Positions 43,110 to 50,845 of a stretch of 50,845 bases of DNA are shown one piece after another; the stretch's first letter is position 1; every line of letters starts with the position of its first letter. The DNA lies in contig JABDAU010000019.1 of the NCBI GenBank assembly GCA_013289045.1, positions 1 through 50,845 on the forward strand. Reading direction: 5' to 3'. The notes under the pieces were generated by a model. It was not told where the DNA came from, did no database searches, and saw only the letters and a program-made list of their open reading frames with translations. The position numbers and the translations under genes were made by a program. The stretch is from Bacteroidota bacterium (GTDB lineage: Bacteria > Bacteroidota > Bacteroidia > Sphingobacteriales > Sphingobacteriaceae).

Positions 43110-43523
43110 CAGCTTCTTCAACCCATCAAACACCGATTGCCAATTTTGTTCGGAATGTTCCTTGGCCTGCTCATTGGTAATGTTATCCTGGGTGAGCGTT
43201 AGCGTAGTTACCCCATCTTTTTCATCCACGTCATACGTAAGGGTCTGGTAGTTTTCGGGCTTGTCTTCTGTACCCGACATCTGGCTCCAATAGGTGTATT
43301 TTGCATGCTTTCCTTCTGTATACTCCAGTATGGTGCCGTGGTCTTCGTAGGTCTTGCCTTCCCATTCGCCGCTCCAAACTATCCGGCTGCCGGGTTTCCA
43401 CTCTGTTTTCAGGTCGGTGCCGAAAAAGTATTTTTTTATCATTGCCGGGTCGGTAAGGCCTTGCCAACCTTTTTCCGCCGGCGCATTGAACCTGATTTCT
43501 GTTGTTAGTGTGAGATTTGCCAT
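43095..43523 (-). CDS. SRPBCC / AHSA1-type protein
   Basis: The 142-residue protein MANLTLTTEIRFNAPAEKGWQGLTDPAMIKKYFFGTDLKTEWKPGS is a standard AHSA1 (activator of Hsp90 ATPase homologue 1-like) SRPBCC domain, ending QNWQSVFDGLKKLIEIS. The family binds hydrophobic ligands; roles are diverse. The last four residues (IEIS) and the stop are encoded by an interspersed repeat, so the original C-terminus may have ended near KKL. It follows the EVE gene by 10 nt. Confidence 0.88.
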   Translation of the reverse strand: MANLTLTTEIRFNAPAEKGWQGLTDPAMIKKYFFGTDLKTEWKPGSRIVWSGEWEGKTYEDHGTILEYTEGKHAKYTYWSQMSGTEDKPENYQTLTYDVDEKDGVTTLTLTQDNITNEQAKEHSEQNWQSVFDGLKKLIEIS

Positions 43524-43533
43524 AATTTAGTTT

Positions 43534-43989
43534 TCAATATTGAAGTTGATGTATTGTTGTTAGCTTTTCAGTGAGCATTTCAAACCGGATCAGCTCAAAA
43601 TCCTCTTCCCCTATTTCAAAAAAGCCAAAGCGGAACCGGTATCCCCACGCTTTTTTATTTTCGATAAAGTCAAGGTCATTGATCAGCGGCACTATCGGCC
43701 TTTCATTGCAGTCGTAATAAACCACATTCCGGCGAAAAGGGCTGAAATCTTCCGACATTTTGTATTGATACAATTCCTCATCTTTCACCTGCCCTATAGC
43801 GGTGAATGCCTGTAGGGGGGCATTGCCTTCATAGGATATTTTGGGTGAATAAATGATCACCCAGTCATCCTTGTGCAGCTTTTTAAGCGAAGCTGCTTTA
43901 CCATGATTAGCCTGTATAAATCCGCCTGCTACACCACGGGCAACATGGTTTTTGGAGACAACTACGATATAGTATTTTGGCGCTGACAT
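43534..43989 (-). CDS. EVE-domain protein
   Basis: The protein has 151 residues from the ATG at 43989; a TTG 13 codons earlier was rejected. PKYYIVVVSKNHVARGVAGGFIQANHGKAASLKKLHKDDWVIIYSP is the EVE/UPF0310 fold (PUA-like), followed by LQAFTAIGQVKDEELYQY and the C-terminal RFRFGFFEIGEEDF. EVE domains are proposed readers of modified DNA or RNA bases. It sits between a WYL regulator (71 nt upstream) and an AHSA1 gene (10 nt downstream), probably one transcript. Confidence 0.85.
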   Translation of the reverse strand: MSAPKYYIVVVSKNHVARGVAGGFIQANHGKAASLKKLHKDDWVIIYSPKISYEGNAPLQAFTAIGQVKDEELYQYKMSEDFSPFRRNVVYYDCNERPIVPLINDLDFIENKKAWGYRFRFGFFEIGEEDFELIRFEMLTEKLTTIHQLQY

Positions 43990-44060
43990 ATTGATCTTTT
44001 TAACAAAGATGCTGCCGCTTTGTGACAACGGTATGTCAGCAGGGAAAAGAAAAGATTAAC

Positions 44061-45020
44061 TTACTGCGCCATCGCCGCGTTTCGCTGCAATAAGCCTTCG
44101 GTTATAGCTATCACTTTATCTTTCAGCTCAGCAGGTTCAATTATTTCAGCCTGATCGCCGAACATCATGAACCAGCGGGCAAAACCTTCGAGTGAAATAG
44201 TGAGGAAAGTCATTTCGACGTAATTGCCGTCCGCTTCAGTTTCAGATACAAAGCCACTGTAGTATTTCTGGTGGCTCAGATTTGGGTAGACCGCTTTATC
44301 AACCCTTATTACAACCTTGTCCATTTTCTTCTCCTTGACAGTCTGAGCGATGTAGGCTTTAAGTGTAGGGTGAGCGTTTGAAAAATGCTTTTCTGTTACA
44401 GAGAGTTTCTTTATACGGTCGATACGGAAATCGCGGTAATCATCGCGTAACCGGCAATAGGCGATCAGATGCCAAAAAGTTTCAAGATAGAATATGCCTA
44501 TCGGCTCTATTTCACGACTGGTATTTTCCTGCGAATGATGAGCGAAATATTCAATACTCAACACAGTCTTCCGTGAAATGGCATCCAGTATGGTTTGTAT
44601 ATAGCCACTATCAGGCACTTGCGGATGATTGAAATTTTTGAAGACCATGATCTTGCCATCCATATCTTCCAACAGGTCTTTTTCGGCAGTCTTCAATATC
44701 GCCCTTATCTTGTCCATTGCCGAACGGTGACTTGTCCGGGTTGACGTATCAGTTAGTTTCTCAACGAATTTTTCGGCAGTCAGGAACGCGGTTGCCTCTT
44801 CGCGGGTAAACATCACTGGTGGCAAGCGATAGCCTTCCATTAACGAGTATCCAACGCCCGCCTCGCCTATTATTGGTATGCCCGCTTCTTCCAGCGTTTT
44901 TACATCGCGGTAAACGGTGCGAAGGCTGATATTGAACCGCTGTGCAATGTCATTGGCCTTAACCACACGGCGTGATTGCAGTTGAATGAGAATGGCTGAT
45001 ATGCGGTCGATGCGGTTCAT
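44061..45020 (-). CDS. HTH-WYL domain transcriptional regulator (YafY-like)
   Basis: The 319-residue protein has an N-terminal winged HTH (MNRIDRISAILIQLQSRRVVKANDIAQRFNISLRTVYRDVKTLEEAGIPIIGEAGVGYSL) and a WYL domain from about 140 to 215 (FYLETFWHLIAYCRLRDDYRDFRIDRIKKL; the canonical W-Y-L reads W-H-L here), then a C-terminal WCX extension. WYL domains sense ligands, possibly nucleotides, and WYL regulators often control stress or defence genes. It is divergent from the DUF2007 gene with 49 nt between, and upstream of EVE/AHSA1. Confidence 0.9.
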   Translation of the reverse strand: MNRIDRISAILIQLQSRRVVKANDIAQRFNISLRTVYRDVKTLEEAGIPIIGEAGVGYSLMEGYRLPPVMFTREEATAFLTAEKFVEKLTDTSTRTSHRSAMDKIRAILKTAEKDLLEDMDGKIMVFKNFNHPQVPDSGYIQTILDAISRKTVLSIEYFAHHSQENTSREIEPIGIFYLETFWHLIAYCRLRDDYRDFRIDRIKKLSVTEKHFSNAHPTLKAYIAQTVKEKKMDKVVIRVDKAVYPNLSHQKYYSGFVSETEADGNYVEMTFLTISLEGFARWFMMFGDQAEIIEPAELKDKVIAITEGLLQRNAAMAQ

Positions 45021-45069
45021 TAAGCCAAAATACTAAAAACAAAGTATATTCGTGACACATTATACTTTT

Positions 45070-45489
45070 ATGGACGAAAAGATCATCACTTTTGAAACAT
45101 ATCACGACCCTATGCTGGCGCATATTATCCGTGCCAAACTGGAAGATAATCATATCCCCTGCTTTATTGAAGACGACCATATGGCAGGCCTCAATTCGCT
45201 CTATCTTCAATCAACAGGTATCAAACTGAAAATATATGAGCGCGACCTGGAAAAATGCCGCGAGCTTATTAACGAAACTGAAATGATATTGGAAGATCAT
45301 ACCGATATCGACCCGGAGACAGACTATACCATTATTTGCCCATTTTGTGCTTCGACCAATGTTGCTCGTATAGATAATTCAAGCAAGCCCGACTGGATCA
45401 ATTCGCTTCACTCATTTTTTTCGGTCATATTTCCTTTTTTTACGCCAAAACAATGGCACTGTTTCAATTGCAAGCAGGATTTCGAGTAG
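45070..45489 (+). CDS. DUF2007-domain protein with C-terminal zinc ribbon
   Basis: The protein has 139 residues from the ATG at 45070; a GTG six codons upstream was rejected because MDEKIITFETYHDPMLAHIIRAKLEDNHIPCFIEDDH is the typical DUF2007 beginning. Residues about 90-139 hold two CxxC pairs (CPFCAS and CFNCKQDF), a likely zinc ribbon. DUF2007 is thought to be a signal-transduction or binding domain without known reaction. Divergent from the WYL regulator, which could control it. Confidence 0.85.
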   Translation: MDEKIITFETYHDPMLAHIIRAKLEDNHIPCFIEDDHMAGLNSLYLQSTGIKLKIYERDLEKCRELINETEMILEDHTDIDPETDYTIICPFCASTNVARIDNSSKPDWINSLHSFFSVIFPFFTPKQWHCFNCKQDFE

Positions 45490-45509
45490 AACAACTCACG
45501 GGTTGTTCT
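45488..45509 (+). terminator. Hairpin at the DUF2007 gene end
   Basis: AGAACAAC / GTTGTTCT, 8 bp with a 6-nt loop, starts within the stop codon. The T-tract (GATTTATT) is weak. Confidence 0.5.
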
Positions 45510-45510
45510 G

Positions 45511-45597
45511 ATTTATTCGAATTAAACGAATTGATAGAATTAGATAATTAAATTGTGTAATTCGTGGCAATTCAATCAATTCGTATCATTTTCTTTT
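45511..45597 (+). repeat. ATTCGAA-type interspersed repeat, copy 3
   Basis: Contains TTTATTCGAATTAAACG, GAATTGATAGAATTAG, GTGTAATTCGTGGCAATTC and AATCAATTCGTATC. It resembles the minus-strand block 18246-18373 (GAATTTATTCGAATTACATG). Directly downstream of a gene end, as there. Confidence 0.55.
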
Positions 45598-45684
45598 CGT
45601 TTTTTAAGTATCATTTTGGTGACATTTGGTGGACAAAAAATGGATACATAGCATATGTATGCTGCTAATTTATATATTAGCAAC

Positions 45685-46701
45685 ATGTACAACCGACGTA
45701 AGTTCCTCAAAATATCAGCAGCATCCGCCTCACTGGCGACAATATCCAACTCGATTTTTGCAAAAGCGCTTAAGCCAATGGAGCCTGCAGGCTATCCTGT
45801 CGTTATTTCAACCTGGGGTTTTGGCGTAGAGGCTAACCAGGGTGCGTGGGCGGTACTGGAAAAAGGCGGCCGCTCGCTGGATGCAGTGGAAGCAGGTGTG
45901 CGTATACCTGAAGCCGATATGAAGAACCATACCGTTGGCCGTGCAGGCTACCCGGATCGTGACGGTCATGTTACGCTGGATGCCTGTATTATGGATGAAT
46001 TTGGTAACTGCGGTTCGGTAGCAGCGATGGAGGATATCGCCCACCCTATTTCTGTAGCGCGCCTGGTGATGGAGAAAACGCCGCACATTATGCTGGTTGG
46101 TGACGGCGCTACTCAGTTTGCTGTTGAACAGGGTTTTAAAAGGGAAAAACTTTTAACTCCTGAGTCTGAAAAAGCCTGGAAGGAATGGCTAAAAACGGCT
46201 AAGTACCAACCGGTTATGAATATTGAGAATAAGCAGCATATGCAAGGCAGCAAATATAACCACGATACCATCGGCATGCTGGCGCTGGATTCAAAAGGCA
46301 ATATCTCCGGTGCTTGTACCACCAGTGGTATGGCTTTTAAATTGCACGGCCGTGTTGGCGACAGCCCGATTATCGGCGCGGGGTTGTTTGTCGACAATGA
46401 AGTTGGCGGCGCTACATCTACCGGTGTTGGCGAGGAGGTGATCCGTAACGTAGGCAGCTTTTTAGTAGTTGAACTGATGCGCCGCGGTTATCATCCTGAA
46501 GATGCCTGTAAGGAAGCCGTTAACCGCATTATTAAAAAGAAACCGCAAACTGCAAAGGATATACAAGTTGGCTTTTTGGCCATCAACAAAAAAGGCGAGT
46601 ATGGAGCTTATGCGATACAAAGCGGTTTCGAGTTTGCCGTGTGCAACGCGCAGCAAAAGGATCTGATCGTTAAGGGCAAAAGTTTTTATAATGTTGGATA
46701 G
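45685..46701 (+). CDS. Tat-exported N4-glycosylasparaginase / isoaspartyl peptidase-type Ntn hydrolase
   Basis: The protein has 338 residues from the ATG at 45685, placing the Tat signal MYNRRKFLKISAASASLATI at the start (an ATG ten codons earlier rejected). The glycosylasparaginase core has STWGFGVEANQGAWAVLEKGGRSLDAVEAG and the autocleavage site HDTIGMLALD, with T195 as the likely N-terminal nucleophile after processing. It cleaves GlcNAc-Asn from N-glycopeptides. The neighbour cutC (143 nt downstream) often co-occurs with such glycan-degradation genes. Confidence 0.9.
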   Translation: MYNRRKFLKISAASASLATISNSIFAKALKPMEPAGYPVVISTWGFGVEANQGAWAVLEKGGRSLDAVEAGVRIPEADMKNHTVGRAGYPDRDGHVTLDACIMDEFGNCGSVAAMEDIAHPISVARLVMEKTPHIMLVGDGATQFAVEQGFKREKLLTPESEKAWKEWLKTAKYQPVMNIENKQHMQGSKYNHDTIGMLALDSKGNISGACTTSGMAFKLHGRVGDSPIIGAGLFVDNEVGGATSTGVGEEVIRNVGSFLVVELMRRGYHPEDACKEAVNRIIKKKPQTAKDIQVGFLAINKKGEYGAYAIQSGFEFAVCNAQQKDLIVKGKSFYNVG

Positions 46702-46844
46702 TTTTATCTAATACTTAATCGGTTATTTCCTATAGCTTAATGTTGTAACATCTTTATGGCATAGTGCTGTAAAAGCTTTATATTGGCGTAGTTAACTGAT
46801 AGTAAATAACACTTTTAGTTCGCTTTTAAACATATACTGCCATA

Positions 46845-47609
46845 ATGAATCGTCCTGCTCCGAAAAAAATACAGCTTGAAGTTTGTGCAAATTCAGTTGC
46901 TTCTGCATTGGCTGCGCAGGAAGGCGGGGCCTTTAGGGTTGAACTGTGTGACAACCTGGAAAACGGAGGTACTACCCCATCTTTCGGGCAAATATTAACG
47001 GCACGTAAACAGCTGATAATTCAATTATATGTATTGATCAGGCCGCGATCAGGTGATTTCCTTTACAGTGACCTGGAATATGAAATTATGAAAGCTGATG
47101 TACGCGGTTGTATTGAGGCAGGCTGCGATGGCATCGTGATCGGTATATTAAATCCTGACGGCACAGTTGATAAGAAACGTTGCGGCGAACTGGCAGCAAT
47201 GGCAACAGCAAAAGGGTTAGGCGTTACTTTTCACCGGGCATTTGATATGGCGGCTAATGTCAACCAGGCTTTGGAGGATATAATTGAACTCGGTTTTGAA
47301 AGGGTACTCACCTCGGGCGGCAGGACTACGGCTATGGAAGGTGCAAGCACTATCGCGCACCTGATCGAACAATCAGCAGGGCGTATCATCATTATGCCCG
47401 GGAGCGGCATTAACGAACATAACGTTGCTGATTTAGTACACTTTACAGGCGCTACAGAAATACATTCTTCGGCACGGAAAAGCATAAATAGCAAAATGCA
47501 GTTTGTAAATGATCATATCATTATGGGTAGCACAATGGGTGTTGAATATAGTTTTGACGAAAGCGATGTCGAACGTGTGAAAAAACTGGTTAAGCTGGCA
47601 AACGGCTAA
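46845..47609 (+). CDS. cutC: CutC-family TIM-barrel protein
   Basis: The 254-residue protein has the CutC hallmark IQLEVCANSVASALAAQEGGAFRVELCDNLENGGTTPSFG, LIRPRSGDFLYSDLEYEIMKADV, GVTFHRAFDM and IIIMPGSGINEHNV. Annotated as copper homeostasis, but copper binding is not well supported and many CutC genes lie in carbohydrate loci. Here it follows a glycosylasparaginase, which favours a glycan-related role. The stop is 8 nt from the convergent 970-residue gene. Confidence 0.92.
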   Translation: MNRPAPKKIQLEVCANSVASALAAQEGGAFRVELCDNLENGGTTPSFGQILTARKQLIIQLYVLIRPRSGDFLYSDLEYEIMKADVRGCIEAGCDGIVIGILNPDGTVDKKRCGELAAMATAKGLGVTFHRAFDMAANVNQALEDIIELGFERVLTSGGRTTAMEGASTIAHLIEQSAGRIIIMPGSGINEHNVADLVHFTGATEIHSSARKSINSKMQFVNDHIIMGSTMGVEYSFDESDVERVKKLVKLANG

Positions 47610-47617
47610 TCTCTTTA

Positions 47618-50530
47618 TTAAAAAAACGTAACCGGTAACACAAACTCTATCCTATTCCTGCCATTCCCGCCAAAGATATCCGGATCGAGTAAATGACTGT
47701 AGCGAATACCAAATGAGATCGCTTCCTGGTTGAACCATTGCGTATCAAAGAATATCTCTAATCCGGTAGAACGGAAATTCGCTTTAAAAGGACTGCCGTT
47801 GTTGTAAAAGTCCTTTACATGGGTATAGTCATAAAATGCATTACCGCGTATCCGCTGGAAAAAGATCAGATTAGCAAAACCGGCATCCGGATAAACTATC
47901 GGGAAAGCATAGTTTACGCCGGCAATATTCATATCGTAAAGGTTCTCTGCAGTATAGCCGCGTGAGAATGGAAAATCATTTGAAAAGTCGATCACGCTGT
48001 TGGCGTTGCCTTTTTGCTGATGGGCCAGGTTAAAATACAGGTTGTGGTTGACCAGTAAACCCGGGAAATAAAAATAGCCATCCGCCAGGAATTGTGTCGA
48101 GCTGATACCACTAATGGCATTTTTGTAATTAAGCGATATGCTTTGCCCTAACCGGGGATAAATATTTTGCTTCGCCTGCTGTATGCTATTGCTGAAATTG
48201 ATGTAGTTGTTGAGATAAGTGTATGAATAGTTGGAGAACTGTTGCCCGTAGTTCTGCTGAAAGTTAGTGCTGCTATAATACAGGTCGCTGCCAATATTTA
48301 AATAAGTAAAATGCTTGCCGCTGCTAAAATTGAATGGAAGCTCAGGCCCGATATGCAGGTTAGTCTCATTCCAGTAAATATTCTGGCCACGATAATATGC
48401 GCGCCTGTCGAAAACATAATCAGCACCCGCTGAAATGTATGGGAACAATGCGCCGTAGATCGCATCGAACCCTACTTCCTTATAACCCTCATCCCTGTTA
48501 TAAGTGAATGACAGGTTAGATTGGAGAGTATTCAGCACATTCTCCCCTGCAAGCGAAAAGGTATAGTTAGGATCATTAAAGTTGGGGATAAGGCTGTGGA
48601 AATTGAACAGGTGATGGGATTTGTGGTACTTAGTGACCTTGAGCGAGCTATCAACCACCGATGCCAGTAGATCGGTAGATGAATCGCGGCGAAGTGCTGT
48701 AATGCCAAAATCCGGTAATTGGCCGGGGATGCGGCCATCTGTAAGCGGCTCCCAATTTATAGTCTTCTTATCAATCTCATAGTTCTTCCAGCCAAAAGCG
48801 GTAAAACCAACCCATGCAAGCTTATCTGCTGATACCGCAGCTTCATAATTGCCGATGCTTGCCCGCAAATCTTTATTGTTCAATTCATAAAGCTTATTGG
48901 TGGTGAGCGAAAGTGCAAATAGCTTGTCGTCTATACCAGATGTGGCGCTGAAATAAACCATATCACCCTGCAGGCGCGGGAATGATATAGGCTGATAAGT
49001 AAATGGCAATAAGAATTTTGCATTGCCTGTTTTGATATCGATGAGCGCCAGCGACATCTTGCCTTTGTTATTCCGTACTGCTGACAACAAAGTGCTATTG
49101 TCATAAAACTTAGGATACGTAAAAAACAAATGATGCGGATTAGGCACCATGTTAATTAAATGTCCGTTTTCTGCATCCAACAATACAATATCGCATTTGC
49201 CTGATGGCGCTTCCTGGGCTACTGCTATAGTTTTGCCGTCTTTACTAAATGACGGTGCAAAATACTTGGTGCCCTTTGTAAGCCGGCGCTCCTGTCCGGT
49301 ATTAATATCCAATATTCTTATTTCGCTGTAATCACGGTAATTCCAGCGCAGATCCGGGCGATAGCTGGCGTATACCACTTTACCATCCTGGTAGTCAAAA
49401 TAATTGTCCAGCGAATAACTGCGTGTGGCGATCTTGCGCTCGGTATACCCTACTTTTATTACAAATGCCGGGATGTGGTTGTAGGTGCTTTTCATGTAAA
49501 TGAGCGTACTGTCATTTACAAAAGCAGGGTATTCGCGGCCGGCATCGAAGTGTTTATTTTTTTTATTAGAACGAACGTAAGATACTGAATCGTAGAAAGT
49601 TGCTAAACTTTGCTCGCTATTTTTTAAAGTATTTGTCTTAATAAAAGAATTCACTTTACTTGAAAATATTCCTTCTTCAAAACGGTATTTAAAGTAGCCT
49701 AATGCTTCTTCCCTGAACCCGGCAAAACTCTCTCCTGTATATTTCTTCACCGCACGTTCAAAAGGATAAACCCCGCCTTTATATGCCGCCGCATCCTGCG
49801 TAACGTTTTTCCAAAAATAATCGCCGTATTTCTGCCGGCCATAGGCTACCATCATATAGCCAAGCGGATACCAATCTGGCGTATAATCCACGTATGAGCC
49901 ACTACGAATCTTCATATAACTATAATCTCGCCCATCGGCCCATAACGCCCTAAAGCCCATTAAAAAATATGGCAACCTTCCCCTACCCTGGTCGCTCACG
50001 TGCGTTTCATTAAAAACGGCATCGCCTTCAAAAAACCAGTTCGGTACTGAAAGCTCATTGCCTACTGCCTGTCCACCTTCGCCGAATATTACCTTCAGCA
50101 CGTGCGATACCCCGACATTGAAATTGTTATACTGCTGCACATGCCTGAACTCGTGAATGGCCAATTGTTCATCCCATGGCAAACTTCCTATATCAAAACT
50201 ATTTTGCTCAGGCGTGAGGTAAAACTCGCTCCTGAACGGCGCCAGCTGTACATAAGCGTTGGAAACCGTGGTTTGATTTTGCAGCAATATGCTCACCTGT
50301 TTTTGCTTGAAGCCGATAGTGGGCTGTATGGCCTTGTTCATCTGCTCTACAATGTTTGCAACGCGTAGCCCCAAAGAGTCCATGCCAACCGGGAAGATCA
50401 CTTTGGCAGCGGGCGTATTCACCTGTTCCCATTTAATGGATGGAGGGTTGCCGCCGAATTCCTGCGCGTGGGTTATAGTGGCAGTAGCAAGGAGCAGCGG
50501 CAGTAAGAGTATGTAGCGGGGTATTTTCAT
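47618..50530 (-). CDS. HEXXH metalloprotease-like, beta-propeller and outer-membrane-barrel protein
   Basis: The 970-residue protein has a signal peptide (about 1-22, ending THAQ). A gluzincin-like domain holds H126-EFR-H130 with E168 in NWFFEGDA, spaced as a third zinc ligand. Residues about 300-620 are TolB-type propeller blades (APSFSKDGKTIAVAQEAPSGKCDIVLLDAENGHL). Residues about 640-970 are repeated amphipathic strands with aromatic girdles, ending IEFVLPVTFF, the terminal Phe pattern of outer-membrane barrels. It should sit in the outer membrane with protease and propeller in the periplasm. Function unknown; possibly surface proteolysis. Confidence 0.78.
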   Translation of the reverse strand: MKIPRYILLLPLLLATATITHAQEFGGNPPSIKWEQVNTPAAKVIFPVGMDSLGLRVANIVEQMNKAIQPTIGFKQKQVSILLQNQTTVSNAYVQLAPFRSEFYLTPEQNSFDIGSLPWDEQLAIHEFRHVQQYNNFNVGVSHVLKVIFGEGGQAVGNELSVPNWFFEGDAVFNETHVSDQGRGRLPYFLMGFRALWADGRDYSYMKIRSGSYVDYTPDWYPLGYMMVAYGRQKYGDYFWKNVTQDAAAYKGGVYPFERAVKKYTGESFAGFREEALGYFKYRFEEGIFSSKVNSFIKTNTLKNSEQSLATFYDSVSYVRSNKKNKHFDAGREYPAFVNDSTLIYMKSTYNHIPAFVIKVGYTERKIATRSYSLDNYFDYQDGKVVYASYRPDLRWNYRDYSEIRILDINTGQERRLTKGTKYFAPSFSKDGKTIAVAQEAPSGKCDIVLLDAENGHLINMVPNPHHLFFTYPKFYDNSTLLSAVRNNKGKMSLALIDIKTGNAKFLLPFTYQPISFPRLQGDMVYFSATSGIDDKLFALSLTTNKLYELNNKDLRASIGNYEAAVSADKLAWVGFTAFGWKNYEIDKKTINWEPLTDGRIPGQLPDFGITALRRDSSTDLLASVVDSSLKVTKYHKSHHLFNFHSLIPNFNDPNYTFSLAGENVLNTLQSNLSFTYNRDEGYKEVGFDAIYGALFPYISAGADYVFDRRAYYRGQNIYWNETNLHIGPELPFNFSSGKHFTYLNIGSDLYYSSTNFQQNYGQQFSNYSYTYLNNYINFSNSIQQAKQNIYPRLGQSISLNYKNAISGISSTQFLADGYFYFPGLLVNHNLYFNLAHQQKGNANSVIDFSNDFPFSRGYTAENLYDMNIAGVNYAFPIVYPDAGFANLIFFQRIRGNAFYDYTHVKDFYNNGSPFKANFRSTGLEIFFDTQWFNQEAISFGIRYSHLLDPDIFGGNGRNRIEFVLPVTFF

Positions 50531-50651
50531 TGGTGCTGTGAAAGTAAGGAAAAATGATCACTGATTAAACGGATGAAAAGATTACGCTGATATATTCATT
50601 TTGTTTTCCTGCAAAATCTGCGATTCAGATACTGATTTGAAACATGCTATT

Positions 50652-50682
50652 AACTTGCGAAGTTTCTAAAACTTCGCAAGTT
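50652..50682. repeat. Stem-loop repeat, copy 3 (variant stem)
   Basis: Arms AACTTGCGAAGTT / AACTTCGCAAGTT with loop TCTAA. Relative to copies 1-2, A-T at stem position 6 became G-C with its partner changed to match. Confidence 0.85.
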
Positions 50683-50709
50683 TGTCTTACCTGGCACCCT
50701 ATTACAACA

Positions 50710-50740
50710 GATTTACGAAGTTTTTGAAACTTCGTAAATC
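50710..50740. repeat. Stem-loop repeat, copy 4 (variant stem)
   Basis: Arms GATTTACGAAGTT / AACTTCGTAAATC with loop TTTGA. Outer pairs differ from copies 1-2 but stay complementary. Confidence 0.85.
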
Positions 50741-50826
50741 AATATCAAATTCATATCTGTGTAATCTAAAAATCAGCCTAATCTGTGATTTAAGACTCCC
50801 GTGACACATCATTACTCAAAACTACC

Positions 50827-50834
50827 TACATTTG
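50827..50834 (+). promoter_or_regulatory. Candidate -7 box for a gene beyond the right edge
   Basis: TACATTTG matches TAnnTTTG 11 nt from the end of the window. The downstream gene is not visible. Confidence 0.35.
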
Positions 50835-50845
50835 CCGCTTGTTAA

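Larger units (their letters stand above)
50531..50845. other. Gene-free right end, 315 nt
   Basis: No ORF of note. It holds two stem-loop repeats (50652 and 50710), degenerate ATCTGTGTAATCT-type repeats (50755-50792 and around 50551-50580), and a possible promoter at 50827 for a gene beyond the window. Confidence 0.6.

Noticed and set aside
43990..44028. Extended N-terminus of the EVE protein from a TTG
   Set aside because: The extra 13 residues are not part of the EVE fold; the later ATG directly precedes the first strand.

Overview
The window looks like a chromosomal segment of a Bacteroidota bacterium, most likely Sphingobacteriaceae (Mucilaginibacter/Pedobacter-like). Reasons: secreted proteins with signal peptides ending in AQ, TAnnTTTG-type -7 boxes in place of sigma-70 boxes, no clear Shine-Dalgarno sequences, the thrS-infC-rpmI-rplT order, DUF1080 / sugar-phosphate isomerase / Gfo-Idh-MocA genes, and many short interspersed palindromes. 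I found no tRNA, rRNA, IS transposase, phage gene or CRISPR array. Where the longest reading frame opened with TTG, GTG or an early ATG, I moved the start to a later ATG when that one directly precedes a signal peptide or conserved N-terminus.

Layout. 1-2.2 kb: a secreted class-A beta-lactamase-fold serine hydrolase and a membrane-anchored SRPBCC protein. 2.2-6.3 kb (minus): a methyltransferase, then the translation operon thrS-infC-rpmI-rplT with its terminator; infC starts with TTG. 6.6-13 kb: a TPR protein, a YbjQ-family protein, two small proteins, a 912-residue MG2/plug-domain protein and a DUF1761 membrane protein.

13-22.4 kb (minus): nine genes that read as one carbohydrate-oxidation locus: DUF1080, three TIM-barrel isomerase/epimerases, two Gfo/Idh/MocA oxidoreductases, a Tat-lipoprotein gluconate-2-dehydrogenase subunit 3, a c-type cytochrome lipoprotein and a PD40 beta-propeller. 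Signal sequences split them into a periplasmic set and a cytoplasmic pair, which suggests a 3-keto-sugar (oxidise, cleave, isomerise) pathway. The catalytic GMC flavoprotein expected beside subunit 3 is absent here.

22.5-34.5 kb: an orphan TPR sensor kinase, an acyl-CoA thioesterase, an FKBP isomerase, a DUF255 thioredoxin-like protein, a ParE/RelE toxin-antitoxin pair lying between two near-identical 32-bp direct repeats, a ChrA transporter, an M1 aminopeptidase, PhzF and an NAD(P)-binding protein. 34.7-43 kb: smc, an S41 protease, a HAD-like protein, a LolD-type ATPase and sucC. 43-50.8 kb: SRPBCC, EVE and WYL genes, a DUF2007 protein, a glycosylasparaginase next to cutC, and a 970-residue HEXXH / propeller / beta-barrel protein.

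The most unusual layer is the intergenic DNA. At least six short repeat families are scattered here. One (13-bp arms, 5-nt loop) has four copies with compensatory changes. Another (about 34 nt, AGAGATTAG-based) sits at stop codons and in one case encodes the end of a protein. A third, intergenic upstream of thrS, also occurs in frame inside the Smc hinge.
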